A DNA stretch of 41,632 nucleotides from assembly GCF_000518705.1 (NCBI RefSeq), contig NZ_KI912480.1, forward strand, positions 2,730 to 44,361, read 5' to 3'. The translations under genes were made by a program, and so were the position numbers. The notes beneath the pieces are model-generated. The model searched no databases, had not been told where the DNA came from, and saw only the letters and a program-made list of their open reading frames with translations. Of the stretch, positions 16,888-23,748 are shown in pieces (within the stretch, counting starts at the first letter, position 1; each line of letters starts with the position of its first letter). Source of the stretch: Shewanella colwelliana ATCC 39565 (GTDB lineage: Bacteria > Pseudomonadota > Gammaproteobacteria > Enterobacterales > Shewanellaceae).

Positions 16888-17897
16888 CCATATTAGTCAC
16901 AGGTGGAGCAGGATATATTGGCAGCCATACCCTTGTAGAGCTGCTCAACGATAATCAGCAAGTCGTGGTTGTCGACAACCTGAGCAACTCAAGCATTGAA
17001 GCCCTAAAGCGTGTCGAACAGATCACCCAAAAAACGGTAACCTTTTATCAAGGAGATGTGTTAAATAAGCCTTTCTTGCAAAAAATATTTAGCGATCATG
17101 AGATAAAATCTGTGATCCATTTTGCAGGGCTTAAAGCGGTGGGTGAGTCGGTTGCACAACCTCTGCGTTATTATGAGAACAATGTCACCGGCACCTTAAT
17201 CCTGTGTGAAGTGATGGCTGAATTTAAGGTTAAAAATCTCGTGTTTAGCTCATCAGCGACCGTGTATGGCGACCCCGCCTCCTTACCCATTTTGGAAGAT
17301 TTCCCTACCGGAGCCACCAACCCCTACGGTCAATCAAAGTTAATGGTTGAGCATATATTGGCAGATTTGCATCACTCAGATAGCAGCTGGAACATTGCCC
17401 GTTTGCGTTATTTTAATCCGGTCGGAGCCCATAAAAGTGGACTGATTGGCGAAGATCCCAATGACATCCCTAACAACTTAATGCCGTTTATTGCACAAGT
17501 GGCAGTGGGGAAAAGAGACGCGTTGAGCGTATTTGGTGACGACTACAACACCCCCGATGGCACAGGCGTGCGCGACTATATTCATGTGGTCGACTTAGCT
17601 AAAGGTCACCTCAAAGCGCTGGAAAAACTCAATACCCAACCAGGTCTTGTGACCTACAACCTTGGCACAGGTCAAGGTTATAGCGTTTTAGATATGGTTA
17701 AAGCCTTTGAACAAGCCTGTGGACACGCCATTGCCTATAAGGTTGTCGATAGACGCCCTGGTGATATTGCCGCCTGCTACGCCGACCCAGCCAAAGCCCA
17801 AAGCGAACTTAACTGGCAAGCAAGCCATTCACTTGAAGATATGGCCAACAGCAGCTGGCATTGGCAGTCGAGTAACCCTAACGGATATGGCGGCTAA
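16884..17897 (+). CDS. galE: UDP-glucose 4-epimerase GalE
   Basis: NAD-dependent short-chain dehydrogenase-type epimerase, 337 aa, that interconverts UDP-glucose and UDP-galactose. The Rossmann motif is GGAGYIGSH (7-15); the catalytic pair is Tyr148 and Lys152 in NPYGQSK with Ser/Thr in FSSSATVYG. The substrate-binding stretch RYFNPVGAH and C-terminal VDRRPGDIAACYAD fit the family. Translationally coupled to galU. The length matches E. coli GalE (338). A perfect GAGCGCAC hairpin without T-run follows the stop. Confidence 0.97.
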   Translation: MTILVTGGAGYIGSHTLVELLNDNQQVVVVDNLSNSSIEALKRVEQITQKTVTFYQGDVLNKPFLQKIFSDHEIKSVIHFAGLKAVGESVAQPLRYYENNVTGTLILCEVMAEFKVKNLVFSSSATVYGDPASLPILEDFPTGATNPYGQSKLMVEHILADLHHSDSSWNIARLRYFNPVGAHKSGLIGEDPNDIPNNLMPFIAQVAVGKRDALSVFGDDYNTPDGTGVRDYIHVVDLAKGHLKALEKLNTQPGLVTYNLGTGQGYSVLDMVKAFEQACGHAIAYKVVDRRPGDIAACYADPAKAQSELNWQASHSLEDMANSSWHWQSSNPNGYGG

Positions 17898-17906
17898 ACG
17901 GTCTAC

Positions 17907-17928
17907 AGAGCGCACTAGAGTGCGCTCT
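17907..17928 (+). other. hairpin after galE
   Basis: AGAGCGCAC-TAGA-GTGCGCTCT is a perfect nine-base-pair stem with a four-base loop, ten bases after the galE stop. It is followed by A residues, not T, so a standard terminator is not supported in either direction. It may be a 3' stabilising structure for galUE within a longer transcript into napF. Confidence 0.5.
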
Positions 17929-17953
17929 CAATCATAAAAAAAAGAAGCACCCA

Positions 17954-18433
17954 ATGAGTAATAGTATTAATCAAAGCCGCCGCAACCTGTTTAGTCGCCG
18001 TAAAAGCAACGTGGTTAGGCCGCCATGGGTAAAAGCAGATATCGACTTCACCGATATCTGTACCCGCTGCGATCGATGTATTACAGCCTGTGAAACAGCC
18101 ATCATCTCTCGTGGCGATGGTGGATTCCCTGAGATCAATTTTGCGCAAGACGAGTGCACTTTTTGCCAAAAATGCGTACAGGCCTGCCCTGAACCAATAT
18201 TTGACTTAGCACAAAACGTTCCATGGCAGATAAAAGCCACCATCAATGATACCTGCTTAGCCAATAGCGGAATTTGGTGCCAAACCTGCAAAGATGCCTG
18301 CGATCCTCGGGCAATTAGCTTTAAGCCAGCAATAGGCCAAGCACCTAAGCCGCTTATTGATCTTGAAAGCTGCACTGGCTGTGGCGCCTGTGTCGCTCCC
18401 TGTCCTAACCAGTCGATTAAGATTCAAGCTTAA
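17954..18433 (+). CDS. napF: NapF-type ferredoxin protein
   Basis: 159-aa iron-sulfur protein like E. coli NapF, a cytoplasmic helper of periplasmic nitrate reductase NapA maturation. The N-terminus has the RRNLF motif and the conserved RPPW. Four cysteine clusters are visible: CTRCDRCITACE, CTFCQKCVQACP, CQTCKDACDP and CTGCGACVAPCP, enough for several 4Fe-4S clusters. The match to E. coli NapF is collinear over the whole length (for example GGFPEINFAQDECTFC). No napA, napB or napD is nearby; it follows galE by 56 bases on the same strand, so it may serve another nap operon elsewhere. Confidence 0.88.
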   Translation: MSNSINQSRRNLFSRRKSNVVRPPWVKADIDFTDICTRCDRCITACETAIISRGDGGFPEINFAQDECTFCQKCVQACPEPIFDLAQNVPWQIKATINDTCLANSGIWCQTCKDACDPRAISFKPAIGQAPKPLIDLESCTGCGACVAPCPNQSIKIQA

Positions 18434-18546
18434 GGAACAATGATAGATTGCCAAAATTCTGACAGACAAGCGCCAAATATTAGTGGTTTTGTTAGCCCAG
18501 TTTTACAGGTAATATCTAGTGAAAGTCGCGACAAAAGTTAACAATT

Positions 18547-18957
18547 ATGTTTGGAAAGAAAAACAATAACGCAGGCCTCACCTTTATTGCTCAAGGCACT
18601 AAACTCTCCGGTGAGACCCATTTTGCAGGCGAAGCACTTATCGGTGGTGAGCTACACGGTAAAATCAGTGCGAACGGTAAGTTAACCATCGAAGTGGATG
18701 GCTATATCGATGGCGAGTTGCAATGCAAAGAGCTCAAAGTCTCTGGTGTATTCAAGGGCAAACTTAAGTGCGAAAAGCTCAATATCACCAGTACTGGTAC
18801 CGTTGAAGGCGAAATCGCCTGTAATTCAATGGAGATTTTTGAAGGCGGGCAATTTATCGGTATGCGCGTACGTGAAGAGATAGCCCTACTTGAAGGCGAG
18901 CAGACCCGCCTTAATTCACCGATTGATGATTCAAACGAGCCGCAGCTCGTTAATTAA
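18547..18957 (+). CDS. bactofilin (polymer-forming protein)
   Basis: 136-aa protein dominated by a right-handed beta-helix core of short repeats (for example GEALIGGELHGKISANGKLTIEVDGYIDGEL, shown as residues about 28-58), the mark of bactofilins (formerly DUF583). Flanking tails are short and polar. Bactofilins form nucleotide-free filaments that localise envelope or cell-wall enzymes. The ribosome site before ATG 18547 is weak. It lies 113 bases after napF and ends 18 bases from a convergent gene. The specific cell-shape role cannot be told from here. Confidence 0.92.
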   Translation: MFGKKNNNAGLTFIAQGTKLSGETHFAGEALIGGELHGKISANGKLTIEVDGYIDGELQCKELKVSGVFKGKLKCEKLNITSTGTVEGEIACNSMEIFEGGQFIGMRVREEIALLEGEQTRLNSPIDDSNEPQLVN

Positions 18958-18975
18958 CGAGAGACATCGCGCGGG

Positions 18976-19650
18976 CTAGTTTTCCGCCGTAGCACGCGCT
19001 TTATAATCTCTCAATAAGGTTAAAAATGCTCTGGGTTCTCGGTCGAGACAATCTGTGGGAAGGTAGAGATGGTATCCCAACTGATTATTTAACTGCTCAC
19101 AGCGCCGAGCAAACATCCCTTTAACCCCATCATACGGCTTACCATCGACATTCAGCGGCGAGAACTCTGAGTTTAAATAATGCTCTAACCCAGACAGTTC
19201 ACCATCGAGTGTAAGCGACGACATCAGCAGTGGACGCTGCTCAGTCAATAAGCCTGTGGCCAAACGTGGGGGGATATCATCAAGCAAAGCTGACAGCTGG
19301 TTTAACCGTAAACCGATATAAGGCAGCTCATCGCTATCAAGCGCTAAAATACTGCGCGGAACATCGACTCTTTGAATATTCTCCCACCGCAGATAGATAG
19401 TGCCGCGCCGATGATGATAAACCAGCCCCTGCGATCTAAACTCAACACTCACCTCAGGCTGGATAAGCTTAGCCACACCAAGGACTGTCAACACCATACC
19501 AAATAGAAAACAGACCATACCGGGGCCAAACATCGTTTTCGATAACACAAAAAACAGCAACCCACAGATCAGCATCACGGCGCCGACAAAGGTAAACGTC
19601 CACCCATTGTGCTTAGTGGTTGGACGAAAAATAATAGGCTCTACGCTCAC
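18976..19650 (-). CDS. DUF2982-like membrane protein
   Basis: 224-aa protein with two hydrophobic segments near the N-terminus (about residues 17-36 and 41-60), then a soluble domain with VSVEFRSQGLVYHHRRGTIYLRWENIQRVDVP, reminiscent of PH-like/YdbT-type membrane-associated domains. I recall this as the DUF2982 family of Shewanella and Vibrio; this is recognition from memory and the function is unknown. It lies 31 bases downstream of the elyC-like gene on the same strand, probably one operon, and is convergent with the bactofilin gene. Confidence 0.75.
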   Translation of the reverse strand: MSVEPIIFRPTTKHNGWTFTFVGAVMLICGLLFFVLSKTMFGPGMVCFLFGMVLTVLGVAKLIQPEVSVEFRSQGLVYHHRRGTIYLRWENIQRVDVPRSILALDSDELPYIGLRLNQLSALLDDIPPRLATGLLTEQRPLLMSSLTLDGELSGLEHYLNSEFSPLNVDGKPYDGVKGMFARRCEQLNNQLGYHLYLPTDCLDREPRAFLTLLRDYKARATAEN

Positions 19651-19681
19651 TCATTGTTCCTTTCATTATTGAAAACATGCA

Positions 19682-20455
19682 CTACAGGGATTTGGATACG
19701 GCATCACTTAATTCAACCTCATCACCATAACGTATATCGAACCAAAGCTTGCCGACATACTCGTGAATCGCCCGTTGTGACGATAAAAGATTTCGCGCAT
19801 CCAGTTGCCACCAATAACCGTTACGGCCGATAAAGTCTGTCGGTGCAGCTTGAGGCCTTAATCCCGCTTGTTTAAAGATTGCCATCGACCTCGGCATATG
19901 TGTCGCCGATGTCACTAAACGAAAGGGTAAATCACCTATTTCCCATTTAAGATGTTGGGCTTCTTCGATGGTGTCCTTGGCTAAAGGCAGGACAATAATC
20001 TTGTGCTCTGGTACGCCAAGCGACATTGCTGCTTGCGCCATCACCATGGCGTGGGCCGAATGGTTTAACCCACCGCCCCAACCACTCACCACCAGCTGAC
20101 ACCCTTGCCCGAGTTCAAGCTGCCTTAGCCCTTCTGTCAACCTTGACAATGCCGTGGCAGACAACTGTTGAGTTGCCGCCCCTTGAATGCTGTCATCATG
20201 GCCACTGCCCAGCACCATCACCACACACTCAGCTGACGCGGGTTGATTGTTGACCGGATATTGGATTTCGAGCGGGTTAACCAACAGGTTAGCGCCCCAT
20301 TGACTGCTAACAAACAGAAGAATCGAAAAAGAGGTGAAGATAAGCGACTTAACTAACTTGCGACGCCGTAAAATAATCATAGCAACCAGCAACAATATGA
20401 GCGACAACGAAATCGGCATAAACAGTTGCGTAATAAGCTTTTTAATCCAAAACAT
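19682..20455 (-). CDS. elyC: ElyC/YdcF-type DUF218 envelope protein
   Basis: 257-aa inner-membrane protein. I start at ATG 20455 (MFWIKKLITQLFMPISLSL), preceded by AAGGAT; the frame runs further upstream but that part reads as noise over the mak gene end. Two membrane segments (about 12-30 and 36-55) are followed by a periplasmic DUF218 domain with VVMVLGSGHDD, VVSGWGGG, AKDTIEEAQ and LVTSATHMPRSMAIF. The N-terminus and layout resemble E. coli ElyC, which affects peptidoglycan or enterobacterial antigen lipid-carrier metabolism. The exact substrate is unknown, so the symbol is by resemblance. Confidence 0.8.
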   Translation of the reverse strand: MFWIKKLITQLFMPISLSLILLLVAMIILRRRKLVKSLIFTSFSILLFVSSQWGANLLVNPLEIQYPVNNQPASAECVVMVLGSGHDDSIQGAATQQLSATALSRLTEGLRQLELGQGCQLVVSGWGGGLNHSAHAMVMAQAAMSLGVPEHKIIVLPLAKDTIEEAQHLKWEIGDLPFRLVTSATHMPRSMAIFKQAGLRPQAAPTDFIGRNGYWWQLDARNLLSSQRAIHEYVGKLWFDIRYGDEVELSDAVSKSL

Positions 20456-20528
20456 GGCTATCCTTGCCCCAGTATTTAGTTCACATATTAAAGTGGGGCA
20501 AGTGTAACCTAGGCGACCTATGAAGTCA

Positions 20529-21419
20529 TTACCAAAGCCAAGCGGCGCCACGTACACCAGATGAACCGCCGTACATGTTCTGCACCACAGGGGTTCGACA
20601 CTCGCCGCCCAATACATACTTAGGTAATACATCCGGCAATAGCGGATAGATAGCCTCAATATTAGACACGCCGCCACCGAGCACTATCACGTCGGGATCG
20701 AGTACATTAATAACATGGGCCAAAGCACGCGCCAGTCTATCGATATGACGATTAAAAGCAGCGGTCGCTAGCGTCTCACCTTGTGCCATCCTCTGGGCAA
20801 TCTCTATCCCGCTGGGCGCATCACCACCAGCAGCCTTATAGTCACGCACAAAGCCAGTGCCAGAAATAAAGGTTTCGATACAATCTTGGTTACCACAAAA
20901 ACACTGAGTCGAGTTAAATTCGTCCGCAGTCATCCAAGGCAACGGGTTATGCCCCCATTCGCCACCAATACCATTACTGCCACCATGGACCTTACCGTTT
21001 ATCGCCAAACCGGCACCACACCCAGTACCAATAATGACGCCAAACACCATGCCCTTCCCTGCCGCCGCGCCATCAACTGCTTCCGACACCGCAAAACAGT
21101 TTGCATCGTTGGCAACACGCACCTCACGATTAAGTCGGTTACCTAAATCGACGTCCAACGGGTGGCCGTTTATCCAGGTGGAGTTGGCATTTTTAACCAG
21201 ACCAGAAAATGGTGAGATCACCCCAGGAATACCAACACCAACGGTGCCCGTCATCCCAAGTGTTGTTTCGGCTTCAACGACTAACGATTCAATCGCGGCT
21301 AACGTCGCCTCATACTCACGCGGTGTTGGAATGCGCTTACGAAACAGCTCTTTGCCATCCTCATTAAGCGCAACTAACTCAATCTTGGTTCCACCAAGGT
21401 CAACACCCATTCTCAACAT
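20529..21419 (-). CDS. mak: ROK-family fructokinase Mak
   Basis: 296-aa sugar kinase very close to E. coli Mak (manno/fructokinase). I start at ATG 21419, six bases after GGAG. The phosphate-binding motif is VDLGGTKIELVAL; NANSTWINGHPLD and VANDANCFAVSEAVDGAAAG (split at family positions) match Mak; the catalytic Asp is in NDAN. The ROK zinc site GHNPLPWM...CFCGNQDC and the end GGSSGVRGAAWLW are intact. It follows cysQ by 25 bases on the same strand. The neighbouring glucan locus starts a few kb away, but Mak-type kinases prefer fructose, so a direct part in glucan use is not indicated. Confidence 0.92.
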   Translation of the reverse strand: MLRMGVDLGGTKIELVALNEDGKELFRKRIPTPREYEATLAAIESLVVEAETTLGMTGTVGVGIPGVISPFSGLVKNANSTWINGHPLDVDLGNRLNREVRVANDANCFAVSEAVDGAAAGKGMVFGVIIGTGCGAGLAINGKVHGGSNGIGGEWGHNPLPWMTADEFNSTQCFCGNQDCIETFISGTGFVRDYKAAGGDAPSGIEIAQRMAQGETLATAAFNRHIDRLARALAHVINVLDPDVIVLGGGVSNIEAIYPLLPDVLPKYVLGGECRTPVVQNMYGGSSGVRGAAWLW

Positions 21420-21444
21420 ACTCAACTCCAACGTGTTTATCTTT

Positions 21445-22242
21445 TTATTGTTTGCTTGGCCAATGTTTAGCCGTGGCAATAAAGTAAGGATTTAAAATAT
21501 TTTCTTTCTGATTGTAATCAAGAGGTAAGCCTGTTTCGTAATTGATAACCGCCCCATGTGCACTCTCAAGTACTGCCTGCGCAGCTGCTGTATCCCACTC
21601 ACTGGTTAACCCTAAACGCGGATAAATTTCAGCGACGCCTTCGGCCAATAAACAAAACTTTAACGAGCTACCAATGCTGGTCATACTATGTGCGCCCAGC
21701 TCAACTAAATAGCGCTCTAGGCCTGGGCTCACATGGGAGCGACTGCCTACAACACGCGGCGTTTCCGGTGCGCTATGCTTGCTCACGTTGAGATCAACAA
21801 TCTGACTATCCGTGGCTAACCACGCGCCCATCGATAATGCGCCGTAGTAGCACTTATCTAGAACAGGTGCATAAACAACCCCAGCAACGGCTTTACCACT
21901 GTCGATAAAGGCGATATTGACGGTAAACTCACCATTACGTTTAATAAATTCCTTGGTGCCATCAAGGGGGTCTATAAGCCAATATTGTTGCCAATGTTTA
22001 CGCTCATCCCAGGCAATGTTAGCCGCCTCTTCCGACATCACCGGAATATCTGGGGTTAATGCTGCAAGCCTAGCAACGATGGCTTCATGACTGGCGATAT
22101 CGGCTGCTGTTACCGGGCTGTCATCGACTTTGGTTTGTACCGCAAACCCATCGGAATGGTAAATATCCATAATCGCCTGACCCGCCTCTTTGGCAATATC
22201 GACAATTTCAGCCAACCACTCTTGCTTAAATGTATGCTTCAA
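21445..22242 (-). CDS. cysQ: 3'(2'),5'-bisphosphate nucleotidase CysQ
   Basis: 265-aa Mg2+-dependent, Li+-sensitive phosphatase of the inositol monophosphatase fold, which clears 3'-phosphoadenosine-5'-phosphate made during sulfate assimilation. Metal ligands are Glu71 (SEEAA) and Asp91/Asp94 in WLIDPLDGTKEFIKRNGEFTVN, with the C-terminal WDTAA Asp. The match to E. coli CysQ is collinear. The start is unusual: the first usable codon is TTG at 22242 with only a weak GAGAG upstream; a second TTG at 22215 aligns closer to the E. coli start. It heads a cysQ-mak pair. Confidence 0.93.
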   Translation of the reverse strand: MKHTFKQEWLAEIVDIAKEAGQAIMDIYHSDGFAVQTKVDDSPVTAADIASHEAIVARLAALTPDIPVMSEEAANIAWDERKHWQQYWLIDPLDGTKEFIKRNGEFTVNIAFIDSGKAVAGVVYAPVLDKCYYGALSMGAWLATDSQIVDLNVSKHSAPETPRVVGSRSHVSPGLERYLVELGAHSMTSIGSSLKFCLLAEGVAEIYPRLGLTSEWDTAAAQAVLESAHGAVINYETGLPLDYNQKENILNPYFIATAKHWPSKQ

Positions 22243-22485
22243 ACTTATCTATCTCTCTTATTATTAACGGCAAAGTGAGTATGCCATTGCAATGAAAAAG
22301 CAGGTAATAACGATTTAATCATACTTTTAGCAAAAGATACTAAGCTAGGGCATGATTCATTAACAGCAATAGTGTTTGGCTGCATTCGTATTCAAAGTGA
22401 CGACCACTTATACAGACCATCATCACTATGCCAGCGTTAACCTTCAGGAGTCACAACCAACTGGTTTGTACGGCATGGTTTGCAG

Positions 22486-23571
22486 TCAAGAGCCTTGAGT
22501 TATGTCAGTAAAAACGGGGGCTTGATGTCCCTTAAGGACTAGCACCGAATCATCAACCTTGCTGCACCCAACTCCCGTTGCAGGAGAGAGACTGCACTCA
22601 TATACTCTAACGAAATCAACCTGCATAGTTTGAGGAAATACACTGCCATCAATCCCCGTATCGTTGACATTACCAGCCCATGCACCGCCCACGGCCAAGT
22701 TAAGAATCAAGTGAAAAGGTTGGTTAAAAGGCGCATCGCTGTCACCAGTGATTAATTGACCACCTTGCACAGTTTGGCTGTACCAACCCGATGAGCGCTG
22801 AGTGGCGTAATGCACTTCATCCACGTACCAACGGATCTCCCCGGCTTGCCACTCAATGGCGTAGGTATGAAAACCATCCGCCGGATTAACATCGTTTGGT
22901 AAACGATACTCTTGCCCAGAATAGACGTTATCAGGCCAACTTCGACCATAATGCAACGTCCCGTGCACCCTAGCTTCTAACTCATTTTCTTCGGCTTCCT
23001 CTCTGTCGCTACGCGCCTTGAGATTTACCGCTTCCATAATGTCTATTTCTCCCGAAGCTGCCCAGCCGCCATACACCCAATCAGTAGGCAGCATCCAGAT
23101 AGCAGGCCAGGTACCTTGCCCCTGTGGTAATTTGGCACGGATCTCAAATCGCCCATATTGCCAGTCACCCTTTTTGGCACTTCGCAGCCGCGCCGAGGTA
23201 TAGGGCAAGGTTTTACTCTTGTCTAGCGCATCATAATTAACATCATCATCTTGCAGTGCTGGACCACTAAAAACTTCTGACTTTGCAACAATATTAAGTA
23301 TGCCATCACGCACAAACGCGTTATCGGTCCTGTCGGTATAACACTGCTGCTCAGCATTTCCTCCACCATAACAGTTCACTTCAAAGCCCCAGCGCGTTAA
23401 ATCTATCTCCTTGCCTGCAAACTCATCGCTCCAAACTAAATGCCAAGGTCCCGTTTGCTCGGTAGCGGTTTGCTGATCCATTAGCGGTGCAGTGCCACTG
23501 GAGGTGCAAGCACCTAACGCAAACATCAACAAAGTCAGCAGTAATCCTATACTTTTACAGTGGAGTGTCAT
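22486..23571 (-). CDS. GH16 endo-beta-1,3-glucanase lipoprotein (laminarinase type)
   Basis: 361-aa secreted glycoside hydrolase family 16 enzyme, expected to cut internal beta-1,3 links of laminarin-like glucans. I start at ATG 23571 (AGGA nine bases upstream). The lipoprotein signal ends in the lipobox LGAC with Cys22. The single GH16 domain (about 45-335) has the catalytic motif GEIDIME with Glu175 as nucleophile and Glu180 as acid/base, plus HTYAIEWQAGEIRWYVD and LNLAVGGAWAG. It ends shortly after with no binding module, unlike the related protein at 37645-40317. It follows the GH3 gene by 177 bases and is last in the minus-strand group. Confidence 0.93.
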   Translation of the reverse strand: MTLHCKSIGLLLTLLMFALGACTSSGTAPLMDQQTATEQTGPWHLVWSDEFAGKEIDLTRWGFEVNCYGGGNAEQQCYTDRTDNAFVRDGILNIVAKSEVFSGPALQDDDVNYDALDKSKTLPYTSARLRSAKKGDWQYGRFEIRAKLPQGQGTWPAIWMLPTDWVYGGWAASGEIDIMEAVNLKARSDREEAEENELEARVHGTLHYGRSWPDNVYSGQEYRLPNDVNPADGFHTYAIEWQAGEIRWYVDEVHYATQRSSGWYSQTVQGGQLITGDSDAPFNQPFHLILNLAVGGAWAGNVNDTGIDGSVFPQTMQVDFVRVYECSLSPATGVGCSKVDDSVLVLKGHQAPVFTDITQGS

Positions 23572-23680
23572 TGAGAGGTTTCCTATCAAAATAAGTACCA
23601 CAAACAGCCAATTTATAATGTAAATCGAGTGCGCTAAATCGACACAAGTTTACGAGCGAACAGACTCATTATTAAACATT

Positions 23681-23735
23681 GAGAGTGGCTTAAGCTTTTA
23701 TCACTATCTCTATAGAAAATCATTAAGTCACTCTC
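23681..23735 (-). promoter_or_regulatory. inverted repeat between GH3 and GH16 genes
   Basis: GAGAGTGGCTTAA (23681-23693) can pair with TTAAGTCACTCTC (23723-23735), 13 base pairs with one G-U type mismatch and a 29-base loop. No T-run follows. It lies just after the GH3 stop and may stabilise or uncouple the GH3 message from the downstream GH16 gene. Confidence 0.4.
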
Positions 23736-23748
23736 TCTGATGCTCACT

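Noticed and set aside
17971..18375. 134-codon frame opposite napF
   Set aside because: A shadow of the Cys-rich napF coding frame; no ribosome site or recognisable motif.
20456..20677. 74-residue N-terminal extension of the elyC-like protein
   Set aside because: It is read through the 3' end of mak in another frame; ATG 20455 has a good ribosome site and matches the ElyC N-terminus.
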